Source: Ephydatia muelleri (lineage: Eukaryota; Porifera; Demospongiae; Spongillida; Spongillidae). From it: DNA of 64,000 nt. The stretch is taken from assembly GCA_013339895.1 (NCBI GenBank), contig JABACO010000020.1, positions 4,992,542-5,056,541 of the forward strand, in the 5' to 3' direction. Positions 12,001-20,303 of the stretch are shown one piece after another. Below the pieces are notes generated by a model. It was not told the origin of the DNA and made no database searches. It saw nothing but the letters and a program-made list of their open reading frames with translations. The translations under genes were made by a program, and so were the position numbers. Every line of letters begins with the position of its first letter. Within the stretch, counting starts at the first letter, position 1.

Positions 12001-15000
12001 GTTGATATAATGGGGAAAGATCTAATTGAGGAGCACTGATAAAGCAATGTGCAATGACATTGACAACTTCCACAGAGCTGCCTTAGAAGAACAGTATTCT
12101 AAGGGCCTTTTGAAACTTTTCAAGTCTGCACTTGGAGAGCAGGAAGAGGGGTGAGTTGTGAATAGGGTGTGTGTTTAATTAGATTTTTTCCCCCCCTCCT
12201 CCTGTTGCTACAGAACACTCAGAAATGCCTGGGTGTCTATTAAGACAGAATTGAAATACAGATCGGAAGCACATGCTACTTTGGCATCTGAGGTGGGTAG
12301 AGGGAGGAGAATGGGTGTAGGGGGGGAGGTGGGAGGGGAGGGGAGGTGGAGGGGGTGAGAGGGAGGGGGCGGGAGAGAGGGGGAGGGACGAGGGGGGTGA
12401 GATGGGGGAGGGGGAGGCGATGGGGGAGGGGGAGGAGAGATGGGGGAGGGGGAGGAATGCGTGAGCTGGGCGGCAGATGGGCCGGGGGCGGCCTGGGGGG
12501 GGGCGGAGCTGGGGAGGGGAGGCGATGGGGGAGGGGGAGGCGATGGGGGTAGGGTGAGGCGCGGGGACGGGGGCGGAGAGGGGAGGGGGAGGAGATGGGG
12601 TGGGGGGGCGGCGCTGGGGCTGGCGCTGAGGGCGGGGAGGAGTATGGGGGGGGGGAAGGAGAGGCGAGGAGGCGGGGGAGATTGGCGGAGGGGGAGGAAG
12701 AGGAGATGGGGGAGGGGAGGAGGAGATGGGGAGGGTAGGATCGAGGGGGAGGGGTGTGGGGGAGGAGATGGGGGAGGGGGAGGAGATGGGGAAGGGGGAG
12801 GAGATGGGGGAGGGGGAGGAGATGGGGAGGGGAGGAGATGGGGAGGAGATGGGGGAGGGGGAGGAGATGGGGGAGGGGGAGGAGATGGGGGAGGGGGAGG
12901 AGATGGGGAAGGGGAGGAGATGGGGAAGGGGAGGAGATGGGGGAGGGGGAGGAGATGGGGAGGGGGAGGAGATGGGGAGGGGGAGGAGATGGGGAGGGGG
13001 AGGAGATGGGGGAGGGGGAGGAGATGGGGGAGGGGGAGGAGATGGGGGAGGGGGAGGAGATGGGGGAGGGGGAGGAGATGGGGGAGGGGGAGGAGATGGG
13101 GAGGGGGAGGAGATGGGGAGGGGGAGGAGATGGGGGAGGGGGAGGAGATGGGGGAGGGGGAGGAGATGGGGGAGGGGGAGGAGATGGGGGAGGGGGAGGA
13201 GATGGGGGAGGGGGAGGAGATGGGGGAGGGGGAGGAGATGGGGAGGGAGAGGAGATAGGGAGGGGGAGGGGGAGGAGATGGGGAGGGGACATATGTTGTG
13301 ATGATGCGTATTGATCATTTCTTTCTTTACTTACAGATCAGGGAGCATTTAGAGAAACCACTGCTTGAATTCAAGGAAGCGCAGAAGAAGGGAAGAAAAG
13401 AGGTAATGTTTGTACTGTAATGTAGTGAGCACACCAGCAGGACACACCCCCATGTGTAACTCCACTTGGTGTTGATCTATTGTCATAGCCTCTAACTGGT
13501 GCATGCATGGAATATTGAATTGAAAGAAATGTGTCTTGGGGATTTGGTATTTGACATTGTACAACATTGTATGCTGAGTGGTACCTAGCTAACAGATCTG
13601 ATCACTCATCTGATGTAGTTCAATTTCTACTTATCATCTGGGTAGCTGTCATGACAGGGTCATTCAGTCCAGAATCATGCAATTGATCTGACTGCACTTC
13701 TTTTTTGAGACAGAATGTTTGCATGTGTCGTGCAAGGGAAACATCTTTATATTATTAACATTACTAAGCAAATAATTTAACAGCCTCATACAATAGTGAT
13801 TTTTAACTCAGCTGTAATTAGCATCATTACAGTTCAGTTTTATTCATATGAGTTATGTCTGATCTGTAATTACAATGTCGTGATTTTCAAGGGCTTATGG
13901 TTTATCATATGCTAAATGTGCTAGCATCGTTATACTGTGATCAATGTGGCTGATGTTAACCAAAGTAGATATTTAGTCTCTATACAAAGCTGTATATAAC
14001 AACTGAAAGGGCTTTGCGAACATTGAAACAGCTGGATTGATATGATAGATCATCCAATACAATTGAGGCTTGCAACTTATGCCAAGGCTTTGTACACCTA
14101 CTTTACCTAGTTCTGACCTTTGAAACTAATGCTGATTCGTTTCATACTGTAGCATCAGCAAATCATGGAAAAATCTCGAAAGCAACTGCAGGCCTTTGAT
14201 GCCAGCATCGAGAAGGTAACATGCAAAATATACAGTGGTATATGTGCATGTGTGTGTGTGCATGTGCGTGCATGTTTGTGCATGTGTGTGCATGTGCGTG
14301 TGCATGTGTGTGTGCATGTGTGTGTGCATGTGTATGTGCATGTGTGTGCATGTGTGTGCATGTGTGTGTGCATGTGTTGGTGTGCATGTGTGTATGTGCA
14401 TATGTGTGTATGTGCATGTGTGTGCATGTTTTGGTGTGTGCATGTTTTGGTGTGTGCATATGTGTGTGTGCAGGTGTGTGTATGTAGGTGTTCATGTCAC
14501 ATAGTTATCCTGTTTGAAAATTCTCCTTTTTTAGACTTGTCAGCTTCTGAACAAGTCAAAAAAGGTATGTCTGCTATTGGGTCGTTCTTAACTTGAGCTA
14601 TCTATGCATTTGGTTATGTTTCATAAAACTACATTCTACTATACCAATTGAGTTGGTACTGTAAGTATTGTTGCATATCATATAGTCATGGCAACAATAT
14701 TTAATTCTCTTTGACACTAGTATGTTTCCTGGTCATATTAGTGTACGTTGTTTGCAAACTACGTTTTCCTGCAGCTATTTCGTACTACATGTGTAGTGCA
14801 ATAATTGCCTATGCCCAAGAAAGAGTTAATATGAAGGCTACCAGAGCTTTCTGAATCATCGAATTATAATCACTCTCATCAGCATGCACATTTATATACT
14901 CTGGTGTTACAGAACCTATGAATTACTATTAGAAACCATTTTTGAACAAGTGTGTATTGTTGAAACGACATCCTTTTTTTGTGTACAGACAAGCAGAGAT

Positions 15001-15200
15001 GAGAGCGGGTCAAAACGAAGAAGTGTGGCAGGTACTGTAAGAGCGTGTTGTCATGGAAACAGCATCATGCATTAGTCATCAGGCGATGACCTCAAGAAGC
15101 TGGAGGAAGGGTACAACGCAGCACAGAGACAGTGGATCGATGACATGATCAATGCTTGTCAGGTGAGAGCAGCCATTATGGGAATGGCCAGCATACACAA

Positions 15201-15251
<51 letters not shown>

Positions 15252-15520
15252 AGGACTATGAGAAACAAGAAGATGAGAGATCAGATTTCCTAAAGGACCT
15301 CTACTTCAAGTACATAGAACTCTGCGTCGCTGTCAATGAAGCCTCGGCAGTGGTAGGTGTGGCCACTCTGAGGCATGTCACCTGATCACCTCCTCCTCAG
15401 TCCTTGTCTAGGGCAACTGATATCATACAAAGAATTGACAAGAAGCTAGATCGGGAGTTCTTCATAAAGAACAGGGGCACAGGCGCACTCAGACCGTGTG
15501 ACCGGGTGGTGGATCTGTAG
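7965..15520 (+). CDS. GAS7: GAS7: SH3-WW-F-BAR membrane/actin adaptor
   Basis: GAS7 binds membranes and actin through an F-BAR domain and shapes protrusions and phagocytic cups. Exons: 7965-8156, 8267-8372, 10109-10255, 10314-10342, 10614-10640, 10714-10797, 11769-11866, 12076-12150, 12214-12292, 13337-13402, 14153-14215, 14535-14564, 14989-15031, 15083-15162, 15254-15352, 15401-15520; about 445 residues. Residues about 4-58 form an SH3 domain (AIYAYPG, DWCRG, EGWFPTAY). A WW domain follows (DWLVYATEDNKLYYVN, completed as TTWELP across the exon 2/3 junction). The F-BAR part begins at YADHFW, as in vertebrate YCDYFW, and runs through NAWVSIK, EKPLLEF and GDDLKKLE to the C-terminus. The short exons at 10314 and 10614 are the least certain. 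Domain order and length fit vertebrate GAS7. Introns are rich in tandem repeats. Confidence 0.9.
8937..9067. repeat. (CA)n microsatellite, GAS7 intron 2
   Basis: CA dinucleotide run with CAGACA and CATGCA interruptions. It is open in several frames but has no coding character. Confidence 0.95.
9670..9965. repeat. Minisatellite, about 36-39 bp unit, GAS7 intron 2
   Basis: Seven to eight head-to-tail units of the form CAGTGTCTTGTGTGA(TGA)CCCATAGGG followed by (A/G)CCTGTGTAG. Units alternate between presence and absence of a TGA triplet (39 or 36 bp). Both lengths are multiples of three, which is why spurious open frames cross it on both strands. Confidence 0.9.
10800..11040. repeat. GT/GGA-rich tandem repeat, GAS7 intron
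   Basis: Imperfect GGTGGTGGGGTGAGGCTGAT-type units of about 30 bp, three in a row around 10930-11030, preceded by GATGGTGGGG-rich sequence. Intronic and without coding support. Confidence 0.8.
11219..11643. repeat. 27-bp minisatellite, GAS7 intron
   Basis: About 15 to 16 tandem units of GTTGTGAAGATGG followed by (C/A)(G/A)GTGTTATGGGGT. Unit length is 27 bp (nine codons), so long false ORFs of up to about 200 codons appear on both strands. Point variants (GGAGGT, TAGAGG, GGCAGT) alternate in blocks, which suggests higher-order duplication. Confidence 0.95.
12295..13288. repeat. About 1 kb polypurine minisatellite (18-bp G-rich units), GAS7 intron
   Basis: The plus strand is almost only purine from about 12295 to 13288. 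The proximal part (12300-12740) is irregular GGGGGAGGGGGAGG sequence with some C. The distal part is a regular array of GGAGATGGGGGAGGGGGA-type units (17-18 bp). Open frames run through it on both strands but encode only low-complexity GEGEEM/GRGRRW or PSPSP repeats. It sits between the GAS7 exons at 12214-12292 and 13337-13402. Confidence 0.95.
14230..14490. repeat. (TG)n / TGTGCATG repeat, GAS7 intron
   Basis: GTGTGTGCATGTG variants over about 260 bp immediately after the exon at 14153-14215. Low complexity, open in several frames. Confidence 0.9.
15199..15252. repeat. (CA)n microsatellite, GAS7 intron
   Basis: Uninterrupted CA run ending directly at the CAG acceptor of the exon that starts at 15254, so the repeat supplies the sequence just upstream of that splice site. 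Confidence 0.95.
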
Positions 15521-16105
15521 TGCTAGTTCAACAGCATAGGCTTATCTACCTGCTCACAGCACAACTCTGTGTAGAAATTTTATGAAAAGGAAACTGACAT
15601 TTTTAAATGCTTGTGTTTTGATTATCGACAACAGACTTGCTTTGCTTCAATTTTGGAGAGGTGGGAGGGACATGTTCCATAACAAATTGCTAATCAGTTA
15701 GCATGATTTCATGGATATATACATACTGGCACAATGTTCAATAGCAGTGAAAACAAGGATGAGAGATTGTAAGGTCAATAAACTGACTGCACATTCTATA
15801 AAGAGGCATCCATTTTCCTATTGGACAAATCAAGGGCACAAAATCTTGAATCCTTCTAACTAATCAAGTCAGTACATGATTTAGAGCAAGTACATGCAGC
15901 ATGTATGTCCACAAATGCTGATCTGGATTGCACTTCATAACCACACAAAAATGAAGCAATTTAGATGCAGTTGCTGAAGCTTTGTCCACCCCTCCCCCTT
16001 CACTTTGGTTTTAATTTCCAAGCAATTACAAACCACCTCAATACTGTCTTAGAAAGTAAATTTGTGATATATTCATACAGTGATCAAAGCCAAAAATGAA
16101 ATCAG
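15521..16105. other. Convergent intergenic gap with GAS7 poly(A) signal
   Basis: GAS7 (plus) and B9D1 (minus) converge here. AATAAA at 15777-15782, 257 nt after the GAS7 stop, is the likely GAS7 polyadenylation signal. No other gene or repeat is visible. Confidence 0.6.
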
Positions 16106-17072
16106 TTAGCTAGATGAGGCATCAGGTCCAGCTGGCTGTCCACTTATTGTTCCTCTGACGACAGTGTGCACTTTGGTAGAAGGCTCTTTGGCACCATTTC
16201 TGTACCCTTGCTTCCATAGGTCTTTAGTCACCACATTGACATTGAGGGAAACATGGCCCTGAGAGCGCACCCTTGTGACTGAAGGAGAAGTGGATACTAC
16301 TAATCGTGTGTGGCATTGAGTGGACATTATGCATGTGCACTGTATGTGTGTATGTGTGGGTATGCATTCATGTGTGTGCATGTGTGCAATATATCACCCA
16401 CACATTTGTGCATGTGTGTGTGTGTGTGTGTGTGCGTGTGCATTACAACTGTATGGAGATGTGCGTATGTGGGCATCTCATTCTAGGTACATTGTGAGTG
16501 TGTGTGTGTGTTTCTGTGCAGTACTGTACATTGTACATATGTGTGTATGTGTGCATGTCATTTCAACACATGAATACATTACAAGTACTGTATATATGTG
16601 TGTACGTGTGCAGTGCATGTTTAGGTGCTCACTTTCCCTGCCTTGGCCTTGGGCAACAAATTTGGGATCCATAAACTCTGGTCGTGTACCAATCATCCAT
16701 CTGGAGGGGGAGGGGGGGGGGGGGAGGGGCCTGAGGTATTAGCAACATTAATAAAGACATCACACTTACCCTAAAAGCTTCTGGAATTGTGAAGAGGGCT
16801 CAGGTACAAACATGGGAACCTCCACGATGTGCCTAAGAGAACCAACTGGATCACAAATGATTGAATACCTTTAATGTAAATGCAATAGACACACAAATGG
16901 TACGCAATATTACCATAGACACAGTCAAGCATGCACTTGCATTTCCATACAAATGGTGAAATGCCAACGTTGTTTGGCATAAGTGAGCAACATAACTACT
17001 AATAATTCTCTCCATAAAAATAAAATTGTGCATGTCAATGTCACACTGGTGTTCTGGTATGGCTTTATTTTA

Positions 17073-17119
<47 letters not shown>

Positions 17120-18562
17120 AGTGGGGGGGGGCTGGGACAAGGAAGAGAGAGTAGGAAGGAGGGATTTTTGCCTATAGTCTTGATCGGTTGGAGGTAAGTA
17201 TAGGTGATACAGACAGAATGAGTATCTAGTAATATAACTGGATCCTGTGTAGTGGCTAAGCTGTTTACAGGATTGCATTAGAAAATCTGTAAAAACAAGT
17301 GATGTTTTGGGCAAGACTTGGAGACATTATTGAGGTTGATCACTGTTGAACGTTTTGCGTAATTCAAATTTTGACTAATTATGAAACTGCTCCAATTTGA
17401 TGTAAATGACTATATGGCCATGATTTCATATCACAATCTAAATTTGTTTGTACCAATATTATTCTGGTGCAATTCATCAATATTTAATTAACTGTGGCCT
17501 ATTGTTCTCGCAGGTGAGCATACATACAACTGCCATTAGTATTCAAATCAGTGTCCCAAGGTGTATACTACGTTAACAGCAAACTACAGACACCTCACCC
17601 ACACCTCACCCACCCCTCACACCCCACTCCCCAACATATCTCACCCCCCACAACCTATCACCCCTTCCCTATCAACAACATATCACCCCCACCCCTAACC
17701 TATCACACACCTTCCAGGAGTGATAGGTATGTGAACAGCTCCATAGCCTCGAACTTCGTCACGTCCCAATGCATTGAGACCATACACGCAAATAACAATC
17801 TGTGGCCCTGGTGAATAACAGACATTGGTGACCAGTGAAGCACATCTTATGCACATGTATGTACTTCAAGGGGATCTATTAAAAAAATGCTTAAAGTAAT
17901 CCTGCAGGTTGGACATACATCCAAATGGGTTAGTGCTTTTGAAGGTGACGTCTATGGGAAAATTCCACACGAAATGCTTCTCAGGTGTACTGCCTCTCCT
18001 AGTGGTCTGTGTGATACCCTCCGACAAGCCCTGAGTGTGTGTAGCAAGAAGGGTGGGGCAATGTACATATGAGAGGAAATTCAGGCCGGCCCCCATGATC
18101 ACTATGCCTGGTACCCAGACCATTAGTGTGCCTGGTACTCAGACCAACCGCCTCACACGAGGCACTCACTGAAACAATGGCCCAATCTTGGCCGTAAACA
18201 AACGAGTAATTGCAGTAGAGGTCGTCAAACTCCGGGAACTGTAACGAAGGGAGGTTCTGTTATCAAAAAAGGCTACCGTAAGAAGCATAATGCTGTAAAC
18301 AATACGAATACGAATGTCCATATTAAAGACATGCACTTCGAATAGCAGATTTCAGCGAATAGAATAATAATTTGGTCGTCTGCAAGTACATGTCCACACC
18401 ATTCAGCCCTGGCCGTATAGTCCGCTTAGTGACGATTAATTACAGACCTTTAACAAATAATGTAACACCTCACATGCATCAAGCACTGCTCACCTCTGCC
18501 GACTGAATCTGTCCCGATATCATGAGCAAGAAGACAGGATCGTCCCTTCCACTCCCAGCCAT
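16106..18562 (-). CDS. B9D1: B9D1 (MKSR1), ciliary transition-zone B9/C2 protein
   Basis: B9D1 forms part of the MKS module (with B9D2, MKS1 and others) at the ciliary transition zone, gating membrane-protein entry. Seven minus-strand exons join in phase: 18494-18562, 18170-18238, 17919-18030, 17711-17807, 16770-16832, 16633-16700, 16106-16278; about 216 residues (human 204). Conserved blocks in order: [15 protein letters not shown] at the start, [38 protein letters not shown], a GW split by an intron then [60 protein letters not shown] and NVVTKD. This is a near-complete match to the B9 domain. The start is supported by its position against the human protein. A perfect X-box lies 3 nt upstream of the ATG, as expected for an RFX-controlled ciliary gene. 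The C-terminal tail after [12 protein letters not shown] is divergent. Confidence 0.93.
16320..16615. repeat. TG-rich repeat, last B9D1 intron
   Basis: TGTGCATGTGTGTG-type low-complexity sequence between the last two B9D1 exons; not coding. Confidence 0.8.
17075..17119. repeat. (TG)n microsatellite, B9D1 intron
   Basis: Pure GT run followed by a short G tract, within the intron between the exons at 17711-17807 and 16770-16832. Confidence 0.95.
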
Positions 18563-18565
18563 TTT

Positions 18566-18579
18566 GTTGCCTAGGCAAC
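18566..18579. promoter_or_regulatory. Perfect RFX X-box palindrome
   Basis: GTTGCC TA GGCAAC matches the X-box consensus GTNRCC(N0-3)RGYAAC at every position. It is 3 nt upstream of the B9D1 ATG (minus strand) and 44 bp upstream of the plus-strand ATG of the MPLKIP-like gene, inside their 60-bp shared promoter. B9-family genes are known RFX targets in animals. Confidence 0.8.
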
Positions 18580-18622
18580 AGAATTTTAAAAAGTTTTTAA
18601 CCCCTTTAAGCCTCGACACCGA

Positions 18623-19459
18623 ATGTCTCGAGGATGGTATAATCCGCGTCCATATGGGGGACCCCGGCCCCCTTGGCGCCCTCGGCCTATGGGAGAGGCA
18701 CCTCCGAGGGGATATTGGGGTCAAGGACCCATGTTTCGTGGCTATTCTCCAAGACCTCAGTGGGATTCGAATTGCCCACCAGCAAACTACCAAGGCCAAT
18801 ATCGACCACAGTATTACCAAGCGAAGAGACCAAGGTACGACCAGTTTCAAAGTTACCCAAAGAGGCCCCGGTATCAGAACAACTCAGGCAACAGTTACGA
18901 TGACCCGTTTTACGATAAATTCATGTTGGAAGACCCGTGGAAGGAACTGCATTATAATAAAGACCCTATTGACACCAGCAACGGATCCAGATGTGACATT
19001 GAACCTGGTGTTTCATCCGAGGCCGCTTTATCCCACACATCAGAAAACGGCTCTCCGTTGCAGGTGTCTGTTGCCGATCCTCTAAGCTCTGAAGGATGCC
19101 GAAGTATAGCGGAATCGACCTCTGGTGGACTCCTTGCTGATAGGGAAGCCGAGCGTCAGGAATGCCACTTGTCCTCTGCTTGTGATGGCTCACCAGTGAT
19201 TGGAAAGCCTTCAGGTATGGTTGAGTGTAGTGAACAGATGGTCCTTGAGCCATCAAATGTTGTAGAACCTTCACCTACTGACGAACGTTTCACTCACTCA
19301 AGTGTTGTTGCTGGTAGCGATGACCTCTCATCTGCTGCTGTTGATGGTGGTGCTATAGGTGAAGAGGAGGCATTCCCAAGCATTGATGGTTCATGCGGTG
19401 TGGTGTCTTGTGATGGCTCTTCATCTGTTGGTAGCACCTTGCCTTCTGGTCAATCTTGA
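18623..19459 (+). CDS. MPLKIP/TTDN1-like protein (single exon)
   Basis: An intact single-exon frame of 278 codons. Residues 1-85 are rich in R, G, P, Y and Q (GPRPPWRPRPMG, repeated YQ/YP/RPRY), which predicts a disordered, RNA-binding-like region. At about residues 98-108 is FMLEDPWKEL, close to the C-terminal SMLEDPWAGLEP signature of MPLKIP (TTDN1), the protein mutated in non-photosensitive trichothiodystrophy and tied to lariat debranching. Vertebrate MPLKIP also has a Gly/Pro/Ser-rich N-terminus, but ends soon after the motif. Here a further 170 residues follow, Ser/Glu-rich and acidic, with no recognised domain. The call rests on the composition plus one short motif. It shares a 60-bp bidirectional promoter with B9D1. 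Confidence 0.5.
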   Translation: MSRGWYNPRPYGGPRPPWRPRPMGEAPPRGYWGQGPMFRGYSPRPQWDSNCPPANYQGQYRPQYYQAKRPRYDQFQSYPKRPRYQNNSGNSYDDPFYDKFMLEDPWKELHYNKDPIDTSNGSRCDIEPGVSSEAALSHTSENGSPLQVSVADPLSSEGCRSIAESTSGGLLADREAERQECHLSSACDGSPVIGKPSGMVECSEQMVLEPSNVVEPSPTDERFTHSSVVAGSDDLSSAAVDGGAIGEEEAFPSIDGSCGVVSCDGSSSVGSTLPSGQS

Positions 19460-19638
19460 AGAACCTGGCTCATTTGTTAATGCATTTTCAATATTTCCTT
19501 TTGATGATGGCCTCTGTCTTTGATATTGGTGGCTTAATGGACATTTATTTTCTTCAGTTTCCAAGCGTTCATGCATTTTCTTTTTGTACAATGATGTGTG
19601 GCACTTGTATCTTCATATCCCCACCCAATCAGTTGATA

Positions 19639-19644
19639 AATAAA
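19639..19644 (+). terminator. Poly(A) signal of MPLKIP-like gene
   Basis: AATAAA 180 nt downstream of the stop codon at 19457-19459, in AT-rich sequence. Confidence 0.6.
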
Positions 19645-20303
19645 AGTGATGGTTAAAAGTCCTCTACAAAACAGTTCTTACGCACTAAAATTGCGCAGTA
19701 CATCATGGAGTTTATACAGGTCTGAATATTAAATTTAATAGATGTTCATTTTGTTAAATGTTATATAATATTATTCTTTAATATTCTTATTAGAATACAC
19801 ACTGCACACAAAATGTTAACGATACCTACTCTACATCTAATTTATTATAATAATACAGAATACATAATGCATTTATAAAAACACACTTTATAATGCCAAA
19901 TTGTCTTTGATGGGTAAGCATCTACCCAGAATGGCCCTTGAAATGGCTGGGATGAGGGTGAAGTTTAGCCTGTCATATAATTCACCCAAGACTTGGTTCT
20001 TGTGGCAGGAGGACGTGGTGGCAATGCAGGATGCGAGGTTGGAGAATGTGGTGTGAGCATATGTTTGTTATGATTATTATTATCATAATCTCTGTTCAGT
20101 GACCTAGCTAGCTCTTTTGAGATACAGTGATGGAGCAAGACGCCATTGCCTGGTGTCAAGGTAAATTAAGGTTCCCAATTACAGTTTTACAGCATGCAAA
20201 ACAGATAGGGTTGACATGTGTAGCATGTCTTATAGGATTTTGATCACAAATGTAAAATACAACACCTATGCACTGATATAGGCATATGTTTCTACAAACA
20301 TCA
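19645..20303. other. AT-rich convergent gap; conserved 3' flank of receptor copy A
   Basis: No gene is recognised. A minus-strand AATAAA (TTTATT at 19841-19846) could serve receptor copy A. The stretch 20100-20160 is similar to 34605-34665 beyond copy B and holds a possible alternative last exon (20108-20149) described in the findings. An open frame at 19965-20159 is not supported in the other copies. Confidence 0.5.

Noticed and set aside
12179-13318. Open frames of up to 379 codons on both strands (Pro/Ser-rich or Gly/Glu-rich)
   Set aside because: They are translations of the 18-bp purine minisatellite inside a GAS7 intron; every frame is similarly open and none has splice or family support.
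19965-20159. 64-codon ORF as receptor copy A tail exon (Pro-rich end)
   Set aside because: The acceptor phase does not fit the preceding exon, and the equivalent frame is not kept in copy B; the short frame at 20108-20149 fits better.
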